Below are positions 46,871 through 55,406 of a stretch of DNA of 64,000 bases, piece after piece. The stretch is from an uncultured Bacteroidales bacterium (lineage in GTDB: Bacteria; Bacteroidota; Bacteroidia; Bacteroidales; P3), in the NCBI GenBank assembly GCA_900316965.1, contig ONEY01000002.1, positions 62,001-126,000 on the forward strand. Reading direction: 5' to 3'. Position 1 is the stretch's first letter. Every line of letters starts with the position of its first letter. Under the pieces are notes generated by a model. It worked only from the letters and a program-made list of their open reading frames with translations, searched no databases and had not been told where the DNA came from. The translations under genes and the position numbers were made by a program.

Positions 46871-47563
46871 TTAGGGGCGTGTATTAAATTTATAGTTTGC
46901 CATCAGTGTCACTTTCAGTGGTCTGACATACATTCGCTGAATGTCGGTGGTTAGTAGGTCGGTGATGCCATATTTGACCTCAAGGCGCACGGCCCATTGT
47001 GGGTCAAAATTCAACGCCGCGGCGATTTCCAATCCGGCGTTGAAATTTCCCAGAGCGAATGTCGGTTCGTTGGTGCGTGGATTTATGCCCACAACACGCG
47101 AGTAGGGATTTGCCATAGCTGAGGTGCCTGTCATTATGTTGGCTATCACAAAATGAGAGTATGGTCCTATGCCCAGTTGTAGCCCACTCATAGGATTTGT
47201 GCGCCACGTTGTCGCCAAAACGGCTATGTCTAAACCAAAGGTGAGCAAATGTGGCTCTATGTCGTCTTTATGGAGTACGATATGCTCCATGTTTGCCGAT
47301 GTGGAGAGTTCAATGCCCCACAGCTCGGTGATATGGTAGTCTAGTTGTATGCCGGCTTCGGCGCCTATCGATGGGCTCACTCTGTCGGGCACATCTTGTC
47401 CGCTGTCCATTTTCAGGTTGTAGTTGGTGATGTTGGGACCAAACGACACACCCCAGCTGGTATATTGTCGGAATTCGTTTTCCTCTTCGTCGTATTGGGC
47501 AAAGGTATTGTTGACGAAGAAGAGAGAGGCGGCAAGAAAAACTAATTTTATTAATCTGGACAT
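46871..47563 (-). CDS. PorT-like outer-membrane beta-barrel protein
   Basis: A 230-residue protein with a signal peptide (about 1-23, SLFFVNNTFAQ) and a barrel pattern of alternating hydrophobic strands: SWGVSFGPNITNYNL, PSIGAEAGIQLDYHI, GLQLGIGPYSHFVI, AGLEIAAALNF, RLEVKYGITDLL and the C-terminal LKVTLMANYKF. Size and pattern fit the PorT/OMP_b-brl family; P. gingivalis PorT is needed for type IX secretion, but most paralogues have unknown roles. The start is the ATG at the beginning of the signal peptide; an upstream in-frame ATG would add a 29-residue Lys-rich, non-signal leader. It lies between the DUF5686 and DUF5103 genes and is probably co-transcribed with them. Confidence 0.75.
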   Translation of the reverse strand: MSRLIKLVFLAASLFFVNNTFAQYDEEENEFRQYTSWGVSFGPNITNYNLKMDSGQDVPDRVSPSIGAEAGIQLDYHITELWGIELSTSANMEHIVLHKDDIEPHLLTFGLDIAVLATTWRTNPMSGLQLGIGPYSHFVIANIMTGTSAMANPYSRVVGINPRTNEPTFALGNFNAGLEIAAALNFDPQWAVRLEVKYGITDLLTTDIQRMYVRPLKVTLMANYKFNTRP

Positions 47564-47659
47564 GATTATTTGTTTTTTCTTTTTCTTTGAATCTTTCTTT
47601 ATGTTGCTTCTATTATGAGTTCCCTTTTCTGAAAGGCGGTTGTTGTGCAATCAAAGGGA

Positions 47660-50311
47660 TTATAGTGTGAATTTAAAGTCTATTTTGATGAAACTCATCT
47701 CTTTTGGTGTCATGCCTTCGTTGTATGATATGCGTCGGCAGTAGTCTATGCGGATAAATTTAAGTATATTCTCCACACCGACGCTGAATTCCATGTATGG
47801 TTTTTCGCCTAAGGCATGGGTGTTTTCGGGCATTTTGAAAAGGCCTGCCATCTGCTCGATATTTTCGTTGCCCGACACAATGGTGTTGTTTTTTGCCGAT
47901 AAGCCGCCGTAAAGTATGTTGAAACTGACCACTTCGCGCAACCTAAGCCTGTTGATTAGTGGTATATGATTCAAAATCCATCCTTTAAGGTGATATGTGG
48001 CAAATAATGACACATATTGGTCGACGATGAATTCCATGGGGTGCATGGTGTTGAAGGCGTTCTCGGTAATGTAGAGCCCGTCGTTGGCGCTAGGGAAGCA
48101 TAGTCGTGTGTAAGGAGCGCGTCCCCACACCATACCCGACTGTAGGCGGGTGTCGATATGTCCAAAGAAACCGAGCCAAAACCTCTTTTCGGCGGCGAAA
48201 TCGGTACGTTGGAAACGCAACCCTATATCAAGTATCGACATCCTGTGTGTTATGCTGATAGAGGGCGCGTCTTTCATGAGGCTGAAGGCTCCGGCGTTGC
48301 CAGGACGTCTGTTCTCGGGACTTAGGTCGGGACGGAACCCCATGCTTGCCATCCATTCGGCTTCGGCAAAATTCTCTAGGTTGCGCAGCGAGCCGTCGTT
48401 TTGGTATTGTTGGTATTGCAGAGTTCCGGCCAGTTCGTAGCGTCGTGCCGCCAGCCAAGTGTCGAAGTTGATGTTGCTGCGCCATTGCTTTTGGTAGCGC
48501 AAGGCAGCCTGCGAGACATATTGCACGCTGTGTGGACGGTCGTTGGAACGCCAGATGTTGTCGCGGGTCACTTTGCCGAAGCTTTGTCCGGGCGACTCCA
48601 GCTCATAGCTGGCCATCAGGCTTAGCTGACTTAACATGCCATCGTACGAGTTTTTCTCTTTGTCGTTGAAGGAGTGTATGAGTGTGGCGTAGAATTTGGG
48701 ACGTTTGTCGCGGAAACCATAGGCGACATATCCGTCAAGGAAGTTGCGCTTGTTGAGAGCCGCTGTGGTCATGCCGCCCAATCGTATTCGCCATCCCTCC
48801 TCGTGGTTGAAACTTAGCATGTTGAAGATAGGTCCTATGTCGAAACGGCTCTCTTCGCGTACCGATGATGTTGGAATGTAGCCAACGAGGAACAGATTGG
48901 TGGTCTTCTTTATAAATTGGAATTCTGGAAGTCGGGCTAGCTCGTAGCGGAGGCTGTCTATTACTGTCTCTTTGGCCGACAGGGTTATGGGACGTTCGCT
49001 GTTCCACACTTTTCGCCGCCATTTGGGATTTGGCGCTGTGGCGGTGTGTACAAATTTGGGGAACAAGCTGTCGGGAAGCATCTGGGCATTGTCGGTGGCG
49101 TCATAGTCGTAGTATACGCGCACCTGGTGTACGTAAACCTCTTGTATGCGCTTGTTGACCGAAAGGCGCCCGTAGGCATCGCAACGGTCGGGGATATAGC
49201 GTGGTGAGTTTGGAGGAAGACTCTTTGTCGAGGCCGAGGAATCGTTGTCGGCAAGGATGTCTTTGAAGGTCTGAACAATGGTGAGGTCGCGAACAAAGTT
49301 GAGGTTGACATATTTTGATACTGTCATGCTGTATTTTCTAACGGCATAGTTGCTGTCGAGCGTGATGTACATTTGTCCTGTGAAACCATAGCTGCGTTCG
49401 TTGGATGGCACAAAGGAGAGCTCCACACAATTCACTCCGTCAACTTCGACTGTGTCGGTGATGAAGAATCGATAGAAAGTGGTGCCCAAGGTTGTGTTGA
49501 GAGGACTTGTGAAATGGTTGAGCATGATCTCTATGTCATTGTCGTATATGTCGATAGGGGAGAACATAGAGTTGAGGCTTTGCTCAATGCCGTCTATGCC
49601 AAGGGCTTGGTCGATACCTTCCATGCGTTTGGCTTTGATGAGGGTGCGGTCATGTTTCGGCTTTTTGCTGAACGACTGCTGCATCATTTTCTCTCGCATC
49701 GAGATGGTGAGGATGGGTGTGGCGTCGAATGGCGTTTCGTCTATATATTTTTCAAGGAAATTGAGTTTCCGCCAAATGCGTTTGTTCTCGAAGTCAGGAT
49801 AGAAGTTGTCGAGGGCAAGGGTGGTCTTTTCGTATGCTTTGCGACTGTAGCGGTCAAAGCCTTGAACGCGGTTGTTGTCTTTGTGGTCAATAACTTGTTT
49901 TACAAGCTCTACGGCGGGATTGTTGCGACGATGGTATTTTGCGCGCTTGCGTTTTGAGGCTTTTATCTCGACGGTTTTCATGACGTTGGAGCGTGGCGAT
50001 AGCGATATCTTTACATTTTTCTTCACAATGCCTCGCTTTATGCGCAACCCTGTTGGATTGTACCCCATCATCTGGAATCGCACGGAGTCGTATCCTGCTG
50101 TATTTGTGATTCGGAACTTTCCGTCCATATCGGTCGTGGTCCCTATGGTGCTCTCAACAAAGCCCACCTGGACAAAGGGGAGAGCCTCTCCGGTATTGGC
50201 GTCCACAACTTTGCCTTGTATGCCGGTGGTCTCTTGCGAGTGAAGGTTGCCGCAAAATAGGGTCAAGAGTAGCGTTATCGATAATAGTATTTTATATCTG
50301 GTGTTCTTCAT
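47660..50311 (-). CDS. DUF5686 outer-membrane protein with carboxypeptidase-like regulatory domain
   Basis: An 883-residue protein. A signal peptide (about 1-25, LLTLFCGNLHSQ) is followed by a carboxypeptidase-like regulatory (CarboxypepD_reg) beta-sandwich: GIQGKVVDANTGEALPFVQV, GTTTDMDGKFRIT and YDSVRFQMMGY. Then comes the large DUF5686 region, with blocks such as VELVKQVIDHKDNN, VELSFVPSNERSYGFTGQMYI and FNHEEGWRIRLGGMTTAAL. The C-terminal third has the aromatic barrel pattern and ends KIDFKFTL. Such proteins are typical Bacteroidota outer-membrane barrels of unknown function, TonB-receptor-like but without the plug. It is the second gene of the minus-strand series that begins with the fucosidase. 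Confidence 0.85.
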   Translation of the reverse strand: MKNTRYKILLSITLLLTLFCGNLHSQETTGIQGKVVDANTGEALPFVQVGFVESTIGTTTDMDGKFRITNTAGYDSVRFQMMGYNPTGLRIKRGIVKKNVKISLSPRSNVMKTVEIKASKRKRAKYHRRNNPAVELVKQVIDHKDNNRVQGFDRYSRKAYEKTTLALDNFYPDFENKRIWRKLNFLEKYIDETPFDATPILTISMREKMMQQSFSKKPKHDRTLIKAKRMEGIDQALGIDGIEQSLNSMFSPIDIYDNDIEIMLNHFTSPLNTTLGTTFYRFFITDTVEVDGVNCVELSFVPSNERSYGFTGQMYITLDSNYAVRKYSMTVSKYVNLNFVRDLTIVQTFKDILADNDSSASTKSLPPNSPRYIPDRCDAYGRLSVNKRIQEVYVHQVRVYYDYDATDNAQMLPDSLFPKFVHTATAPNPKWRRKVWNSERPITLSAKETVIDSLRYELARLPEFQFIKKTTNLFLVGYIPTSSVREESRFDIGPIFNMLSFNHEEGWRIRLGGMTTAALNKRNFLDGYVAYGFRDKRPKFYATLIHSFNDKEKNSYDGMLSQLSLMASYELESPGQSFGKVTRDNIWRSNDRPHSVQYVSQAALRYQKQWRSNINFDTWLAARRYELAGTLQYQQYQNDGSLRNLENFAEAEWMASMGFRPDLSPENRRPGNAGAFSLMKDAPSISITHRMSILDIGLRFQRTDFAAEKRFWLGFFGHIDTRLQSGMVWGRAPYTRLCFPSANDGLYITENAFNTMHPMEFIVDQYVSLFATYHLKGWILNHIPLINRLRLREVVSFNILYGGLSAKNNTIVSGNENIEQMAGLFKMPENTHALGEKPYMEFSVGVENILKFIRIDYCRRISYNEGMTPKEMSFIKIDFKFTL

Positions 50312-50368
50312 GATAAGAATTCAAGTGGTCTTTATGAGTATATAGGTAAAATGTACATTGTTAATTCG

Positions 50369-51835
50369 TTAATCTTCGATAGGGTCTTGTCCAAAAGCAT
50401 CATATTCATCAAGATAAATGCCTAAGGCGTTGATAGTGGGACAAGCTAGCGACTGGTCGATGATTATTCTTATTGCATCTGTTGTCGTTGTCGTGAACAG
50501 GAGGATTCGCTTGTATCCTATGGTTGTGGCTGTTGTCAGCGTCTCCCATTTGCCGGAAGGGGTTTTGTACTCTATGTGGAAGCGTTCTATGCGTTGCCCA
50601 AGAGGTATATATTCCTGCAGCACTATTCTGTTGAATGTCGCCGCTTTGTCAAAAGTGATTGTGAGTGTTGGCGTGAGTATGTCGTCGTCGGTGGCCCAAT
50701 AGGAGTTGAAATTGTTGTCGACGAGAGCGTCGGTGCCATATTCTTCGTTGTTTCCGCGAATGTTCGTGGCTTCTATTTTCGCGTCGCTGGCCAGGTTGTT
50801 GGCAAAGATAGTGTCGAGGGCGTCGCGAAATTCCGCAAGCCGTAGGGAGTCTTCCTCCGGTATACGTCCCCGTCGGTCGGGAGGTACGTTGAGGAGCAAT
50901 AGTGAGTTGCGCCCCACGCTGGTGTAGTATATTCTCAGCAGTTCTTTCAAACTTTTGGGGTGCTCGTTGGGATGATAAAACCATCCAGGCCTAATGCTGA
51001 CGTCGGTTTCGGCGGGCACCCAGAGGTTCCCGTTGCGGTTGCCTTGGTTGAGGGTGTCGGTAGGAGGAGCTCCGGCTCCGGGTGTGAAGTTGTCAATGTT
51101 AAGCGTCGACCAGCAGCTTTCGCCGGCTTCGCCGTTTTCGTTGCCCACCCATCTGCATCCTGGACCTACGTCGCTGAATATAACGGCGTTGGGTTGCAGG
51201 CTTTTTACTGTGCTGTTGAACAGAGGCCAGTCGTATGTCTGCTTTTTGCCTGCCGGACCTTCGCCGTTGGCGCCGTCAAACCATTGCTCGAAGATTTCGC
51301 CATAACGCGACAGCGCGTCTTGGAGCGTAAGCCGGAAGGTCTCATTGTAAGCTTCCGTGCCGTAAGTTGGGGCGTTGCGGTCCCAGGGGGATATGTATAT
51401 GCCCATCTTAAGGCCGTTGTTGTCGCAGGCTTGTCGAAGCAGGACGAGCAGATCGCCTTTGCCATCCTTCCAAGGGCTTCTAAGTACTGTGTGGGTACTA
51501 TGAGGGTTCGGCCAAAGGCAAAAACCGTCGTGATGTTTTGCGGTGACAATAATGCCTTTCATGCCCGCCATTTTCGCTGTCTCCGCCCATTGGTTGCAAT
51601 CGAGGTCGGTGGGGTCAAAAAGCTCCTCGGACTCGGTTCCGTCGCCCCATTCTTTGTCGGTGAAGGTGTTTGGCCCAAAATGGCAAAACATGTTCATCTC
51701 CATTCTCTGCCACGCAATTTGGCTTGCCGTCGGACAGGCTCCATAGGGCGCTGGAGGCTCAACCGAACGGCACGAGACGCACAGAAAAGCGACTATTAAT
51801 AATGTAATAATATTGTTGGTAGCCTTGTATTTCAA
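50369..51835 (-). CDS. Alpha-L-fucosidase (GH29) lipoprotein with F5/8-type C domain
   Basis: A 488-residue glycosidase that removes alpha-L-fucose from glycans. The TTG start gives MKYKATNNIITLLIVAFLCVSC, a lipoprotein signal with the acylated Cys at about 22. The GH29 barrel (about 35-330) shows MNMFCHFGPNTF, GIIVTAKHHDGFCLW, MGIYISPWDRN and the nucleophile motif EQWFDGANGEG. Then comes a discoidin/CBM32-like sandwich (about 350-480, LVDNNFNSYWATDDD). An ATG 17 codons upstream is rejected because it falls within the predicted -7 promoter box. The nucleophile loop and the C-terminal sandwich favour the narrower GH29-B type. No susCD pair is nearby, so it is not in a classical polysaccharide utilisation locus. 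It likely acts at the cell envelope. Confidence 0.9.
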   Translation of the reverse strand: MKYKATNNIITLLIVAFLCVSCRSVEPPAPYGACPTASQIAWQRMEMNMFCHFGPNTFTDKEWGDGTESEELFDPTDLDCNQWAETAKMAGMKGIIVTAKHHDGFCLWPNPHSTHTVLRSPWKDGKGDLLVLLRQACDNNGLKMGIYISPWDRNAPTYGTEAYNETFRLTLQDALSRYGEIFEQWFDGANGEGPAGKKQTYDWPLFNSTVKSLQPNAVIFSDVGPGCRWVGNENGEAGESCWSTLNIDNFTPGAGAPPTDTLNQGNRNGNLWVPAETDVSIRPGWFYHPNEHPKSLKELLRIYYTSVGRNSLLLLNVPPDRRGRIPEEDSLRLAEFRDALDTIFANNLASDAKIEATNIRGNNEEYGTDALVDNNFNSYWATDDDILTPTLTITFDKAATFNRIVLQEYIPLGQRIERFHIEYKTPSGKWETLTTATTIGYKRILLFTTTTTDAIRIIIDQSLACPTINALGIYLDEYDAFGQDPIED

Positions 51836-51883
51836 TGGTATATAATATTGTAGCGTTGTTGTTGAAAGGATGTATATATAATG

Positions 51884-51891
51884 CAAAGTTA
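51884..51891 (-). promoter_or_regulatory. -7 box of the fucosidase gene
   Basis: Read on the minus strand it is TAACTTTG, an exact TAnnTTTG match. It lies 48 bp before the TTG start and overlaps the only upstream in-frame ATG, so that ATG cannot be in the mRNA. Confidence 0.55.
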
Positions 51892-51921
51892 CATTAAAAT
51901 ATTGGATTTGACTTTTTTTTG

Positions 51922-51929
51922 TATATTTG
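51922..51929 (+). promoter_or_regulatory. -7 box of the peroxiredoxin gene
   Basis: TATATTTG is an exact TAnnTTTG match 23 bp before the ATG. It lies inside an in-frame upstream extension of the gene and so fixes the shorter start. It stands back-to-back with the fucosidase promoter. Confidence 0.6.
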
Positions 51930-51952
51930 CATTTCGTCTAAAAAGGTATTAT

Positions 51953-52402
51953 ATGTTAGCAATAGGAACCAAAGCACCTTATTTTGAGGGCGTTGACGAA
52001 AATGGCAACGTCGTTAAACTTTCGGATTTTGCCGGCCGTAAGCTTGTCCTCTATTTTTATCCCAAGGATAGCACTCCCGGTTGCACCTCCGAAGCGTGCG
52101 ATTTGCGCGACAACTATGAGCGTTTCCTGGCCCTGGGTTACAACGTGCTTGGCGTTAGCCGCGACAGCGCGGCTTCCCATCAGCGTTTTATATCCAAATA
52201 CAACCTGCCTTTCCATCTTGTCTCCGACACCGACCTTGTCATGCTCAAGGCTTACGAGGCTTGGGGCGAGAAGAAAATGTATGGCAAGGTTACCGAGGGA
52301 ACCCTGCGGACGACCTACGTGATTGATGAATCAGGCGTTATTATCGACGCTATAGGTAAGGTCAACACCAAAGATCACACATCCCAAATTCTGAAGGGAT
52401 GA
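51953..52402 (+). CDS. bcp: BCP-type peroxiredoxin (thioredoxin-dependent peroxidase)
   Basis: A 149-residue thiol peroxidase of the BCP/PrxQ group that reduces hydroperoxides using thioredoxin. The peroxidatic site is FYPKDSTPGCTSEACDLRD, with the resolving Cys five residues after the catalytic Cys, the hallmark of this subgroup. GVSRDSAASHQRFISKYNLPF and VLYFYPKD are other conserved parts. The start was set at MLAIGTKAPYF because a promoter box precedes it. No signal peptide is seen, so it is cytosolic. It fits an anaerobe that needs oxidant defence, alongside the rubredoxin gene about 2 kb downstream. Confidence 0.94.
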   Translation: MLAIGTKAPYFEGVDENGNVVKLSDFAGRKLVLYFYPKDSTPGCTSEACDLRDNYERFLALGYNVLGVSRDSAASHQRFISKYNLPFHLVSDTDLVMLKAYEAWGEKKMYGKVTEGTLRTTYVIDESGVIIDAIGKVNTKDHTSQILKG

Positions 52403-52447
52403 AACTGTTCTTCTAACGAATGACAAATTTATAATCTATATCTACCA

Positions 52448-54082
52448 ATGAAAAAAACGCTTATTTTTGCTATGGCAGCAACAATGCTAATGGCTGTGGC
52501 TTGCAAAGGAAAACAGCAAGCCAGCGAATCTGCGATACAGCAGAAAGTGGACGAATATGCTGAATTTGCATTGACGTCAGATCTTATCAACACCCTCTCG
52601 CCCAACGAGAAGGAAATCGTCAAAATCTTCATCGAGATTAGCCAAATCATGGATGAGATTTACTGGGATCAGTATTTCGGCAACGAAAACCGCAAATCGC
52701 TCGACACCATCAAAGACCCTGCTATCCGTGCTTTCGCCGAATTGCAGTATGGCGCCTGGGATCGTCTCGACAGCGAAAAACCTTTCATCCCTGGCTATGG
52801 CGAGCGCCCCAAGGGTGCCAACTTCTATCCTGCCGACATGACTGAGGAGGAATTCGCCGCCCTCGACGACACTCTGAAAAACAGCCAATACAGCCTCATC
52901 CGCCGCAATGCCGAGGGTAAGCTCTATGTGCTTCCCTATCACGAGGCTTACAAGGAGCAACTAGCCAAAGTCGACGCTCTTCTCGAAAAGGCCATCTCCC
53001 TGGCCGAGAATGAGGGCTTGAAGAAATACCTCACCGCCCGTCGCGAGGCTTTCCGCACCGACGACTACTTTGAGAGCGACATGGTGTGGATGGATATGAA
53101 AGACAGCAAACTTGACTTTGTTGTCGGCCCCATCGAGAACTACGACGACGCCCTGCATGGCTTGAAATGCTCTCAAGAGGCCTATGTCCTCATCAAGGAT
53201 GAGCAATGGAGCAACGATCTGAGCAAGTTCGCCGCCATGCTGCCCGAAATGCAGAGACTCCTGCCCTGCGACGAAAAATACAAGAAAGAGGTTCCCGGCA
53301 CCGATTGCGATATCAACGTTTACGATGTCGTATACTATGGTGGCGACTGCAATGCGGGTAGCAAGACCATCGCTATCAACCTGCCCAACGACGAGCGTGT
53401 GCAGCTGGCCAAAGGTAGCCGCCGCCTTCAGCTCAAGAATGCCATGAAGGCTAAATTCGACAACATCATGATTCCTATCGCCAAACTTATGGTTTGCGAC
53501 GAGCAGGTCGACAGCGTCACCTTCAACGCCTTTTTCGGCAACACCTGCTACCACGAGGTCGCTCACGGTTTGGGCATCAAGAATACCGTCACCACTGGCA
53601 TCCCCTGCCGTCAGGCTCTCGGCGCCCAGTATAGCGCTTGGGAAGAGGCCAAAGCCGACGTGTGTGGCCTTTTCCTCACCGAGCAGCTCATCGAACGTGG
53701 CTTGATCACCAACACTACCGTCGCTCAAAACTATATCACTTTCATCGCCGGCATCCTTCGCTCGGTACGTTTCGGCGCCACCGAGGCTCATGGCGTTGCC
53801 AACATCATGTGCTACAACTACTTCTTAGAGCATGGCGCCTTCAGCCGCAACGCTCAGGGCAAATATGTTATCAATGTTGAGAAGGCTCGCGAGGCCGCTC
53901 GTGGTTGGGCTGCCATCATCATCGCTATGGAAGGCGAGGGCGATATGGCCGCCGCCAAGTCCTATAGCGACAAGAACGGCAAAATCAGCGCTGACCTCCA
54001 GAAGGACCTCGACGCCATTCGCGACGCCAAGATCCCTCGCGACATTGTCTATAAACAAGGTGCCTCGGTACTCGGTTTATAA
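52448..54082 (+). CDS. M49-like (dipeptidyl-peptidase III-related) metallopeptidase lipoprotein
   Basis: A 544-residue protein. The N-terminus (MKKTLIFAMAATMLMAVAC) reads as a lipoprotein signal with Cys at 19. The zinc site is CYHEVAHGLGIKNT (about residues 366-379), and the second motif EEAKADVCGLF (about 397-407) would supply the third ligand, as in the EExxA(E/D) motif of family M49. Classical DPP III has HEXXGH with one extra residue; here the spacing is plain HEXXH. Conserved flanking blocks are INLPNDERVQLAKGSRRLQLKN and TFNAFFGNTCYHEVAHG. A periplasmic or surface-anchored zinc peptidase that shortens peptides is likely; exact cleavage is unknown. It follows the peroxiredoxin gene by 45 bp. 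Confidence 0.78.
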   Translation: MKKTLIFAMAATMLMAVACKGKQQASESAIQQKVDEYAEFALTSDLINTLSPNEKEIVKIFIEISQIMDEIYWDQYFGNENRKSLDTIKDPAIRAFAELQYGAWDRLDSEKPFIPGYGERPKGANFYPADMTEEEFAALDDTLKNSQYSLIRRNAEGKLYVLPYHEAYKEQLAKVDALLEKAISLAENEGLKKYLTARREAFRTDDYFESDMVWMDMKDSKLDFVVGPIENYDDALHGLKCSQEAYVLIKDEQWSNDLSKFAAMLPEMQRLLPCDEKYKKEVPGTDCDINVYDVVYYGGDCNAGSKTIAINLPNDERVQLAKGSRRLQLKNAMKAKFDNIMIPIAKLMVCDEQVDSVTFNAFFGNTCYHEVAHGLGIKNTVTTGIPCRQALGAQYSAWEEAKADVCGLFLTEQLIERGLITNTTVAQNYITFIAGILRSVRFGATEAHGVANIMCYNYFLEHGAFSRNAQGKYVINVEKAREAARGWAAIIIAMEGEGDMAAAKSYSDKNGKISADLQKDLDAIRDAKIPRDIVYKQGASVLGL

Positions 54083-54101
54083 TGTTCAGATGGGTCTTTT
54101 A

Positions 54102-54123
54102 GCGAACTCATAGCGGACTCATA
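54102..54123. repeat. 11-bp tandem repeat, TATGAGTCCGC family, inverted orientation
   Basis: GCGAACTCATA and GCGGACTCATA read on the minus strand as TATGAGTCCGC and TATGAGTTCGC. They lie just 20 bp after the M49-like gene and 15 bp before a perfect palindromic terminator. Confidence 0.8.
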
Positions 54124-54138
54124 CCTCAAAAATGTTAA

Positions 54139-54169
54139 GCGGTGGCAGAATTCTGCCACCGCTCATTTT
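54139..54169. terminator. Bidirectional terminator with a perfect 24-bp palindrome
   Basis: Positions 54139-54162 form a perfect palindrome with half-site GCGGTGGCAGAA, followed on the plus strand by ATTTTTTT within a few bases. It lies between the convergent M49-like and rubredoxin genes and can serve both. Confidence 0.8.
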
Positions 54170-54170
54170 T

Positions 54171-54332
54171 TTACTCGGCTGGTTCAAAATCGTCTTTGCC
54201 CACACCGCAGAGAGGACAACTCCAATCGGCGGGGAGATCTTCAAAGGCGGTGCCTGGGGCTATGCCGCTGTCGGGGTCGCCGGCGGCAGGGTCATAAACG
54301 TAGCCGCACACTTTGCAAACATACTTTTTCAT
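54171..54332 (-). CDS. Rubredoxin
   Basis: A 53-residue iron protein, [19 protein letters not shown] at its start and [16 protein letters not shown] at its end. The four iron-ligand cysteines are C6-x2-C9 and C39-x2-C42, with the conserved GYVYDP and LP-x-DW-x-CP-x-CG context. It is a cytosolic one-electron carrier, in anaerobes often serving superoxide reductase, rubrerythrin or oxygen reductases. It is short enough to be missed by size-filtered gene finding. It has its own -7 box and a terminator directly after the stop, so it is monocistronic. Confidence 0.95.
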   Translation of the reverse strand: MKKYVCKVCGYVYDPAAGDPDSGIAPGTAFEDLPADWSCPLCGVGKDDFEPAE

Positions 54333-54365
54333 GCTTTTTTCTTTTTAGGGTTAATAAACGAAATG

Positions 54366-54373
54366 CAAATGTA
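54366..54373 (-). promoter_or_regulatory. -7 box of the rubredoxin gene
   Basis: On the minus strand it reads TACATTTG, an exact TAnnTTTG match about 33 bp before the ATG. Confidence 0.5.
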
Positions 54374-54467
54374 GACAAAAAAAACAATACATCGAAGGTT
54401 TTATGAAGAAAAAGTTACCTTATGTTGAATGTCAATATGTTGTATGTGGTATTTTGTGTCTACTACG

Positions 54468-55397
54468 TTAGTTTTTTCCGGTTGTGGTCACACCTTTCGT
54501 TGTACTTAACATTGCCAAAGCCTCTTCATAGCGACGCAAAGATCCGCTCTTCATTATTGCCTTATGGATTTTCTTGTCGATGTCGATATACTCCCAAAAC
54601 GCGTGCATGCGTGAAAGTATCTGGCTGTCACCGCACAGGTTTTTACGTGCCTGTTCGTAAATGTCATCATGCATGGCTTTAATCATTGAAAGAGGCTCGT
54701 TGTCGCTCAGCAGCCATGGTTTCGACAATAATCCTCGGCCAATCATGACGCCTTTCAGCTTTGGATACTCTTTCATGATTCTGTCGGCTTGCTCCTTGGC
54801 CGTTATATCACCATTGTAAACGACTTTATGTCCGCAGTTTTCAATAAATGTGGCAAAAGCGTCGTAATCTGGTTCGCCACGATATTGTTGTGTCCCCAGC
54901 CGTGGGTGAAGGGTGATATGCAGCAACGGCAGGTCGTTCAATATTGGCAAAATGTCTAAACCTTCTGTGCTGCTGTTCTGCCCCAGCCTCATTTTGACCG
55001 AGAAGACAACCTCTTTCCTTTTCTGTATCTCTAGTGCTATTCGCTCAACCTCGTCGGGGTGGGCGAGGAGGCCGCAGCCACGCCCGGCCTTGACTTGCAA
55101 TGGGAATGGACACCCCATGTTGATGTCTATGCGCTTCCATCCAAGAGATTGAACCGCGTCGCATAGTTGGGCAAATTCGTCTCTGCTGGCGGCAATGATT
55201 TGAGGCACAGTTGGCGTGCCGTCGCAAACAGTGGGATCTATGTCGCGCACATCTTTGCGACGAGTCTCACCCTTCTCAATGCGCACAAAAGGTGTGTAGT
55301 ATTCGTCGACACCGCCGCAATGCTTATGGTGCGTGTTGCGGTATACGGCGTCAGTGTAGCCTTGCAAGGGTGCGAAAGATATGTAATAGTTATCCAT
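54468..55397 (-). CDS. tRNA-dihydrouridine synthase
   Basis: An FMN enzyme (309 aa) that reduces uridine to dihydrouridine in tRNA D-loops. The start FAPLQGYTDAVYRNTH and the catalytic Cys motif RIDINMGCPFPLQVKAGRGCGLL (Cys of NMGCP) define the Dus family. Other blocks are FSVKMRLGQ, HPRLGTQQYRGEPDY, VVYNGDI and GVMIGRGLLSKPWL. The subtype is closest to the DusC/DusB-like shorter forms; the exact tRNA position cannot be assigned. The ATG used is preceded by a -7 box at only about 10 bp, so the message is nearly leaderless. Confidence 0.9.
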   Translation of the reverse strand: MDNYYISFAPLQGYTDAVYRNTHHKHCGGVDEYYTPFVRIEKGETRRKDVRDIDPTVCDGTPTVPQIIAASRDEFAQLCDAVQSLGWKRIDINMGCPFPLQVKAGRGCGLLAHPDEVERIALEIQKRKEVVFSVKMRLGQNSSTEGLDILPILNDLPLLHITLHPRLGTQQYRGEPDYDAFATFIENCGHKVVYNGDITAKEQADRIMKEYPKLKGVMIGRGLLSKPWLLSDNEPLSMIKAMHDDIYEQARKNLCGDSQILSRMHAFWEYIDIDKKIHKAIMKSGSLRRYEEALAMLSTTKGVTTTGKN

Positions 55398-55406
55398 TTT
55401 CGAATG

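Noticed and set aside
51482..51512. AGTACTG/GGTACTATGAG stretch resembling the 11-bp repeats
   Set aside because: It lies inside the fucosidase coding region, the units do not repeat with a fixed period, and it is explained by the protein sequence.
52448..54082. Possible defence or toxin system around the M49-like gene and YD-repeat-like protein
   Set aside because: No nuclease toxin, immunity gene, ATPase sensor or defence-type cluster is seen near either gene; both are better explained as envelope proteins.
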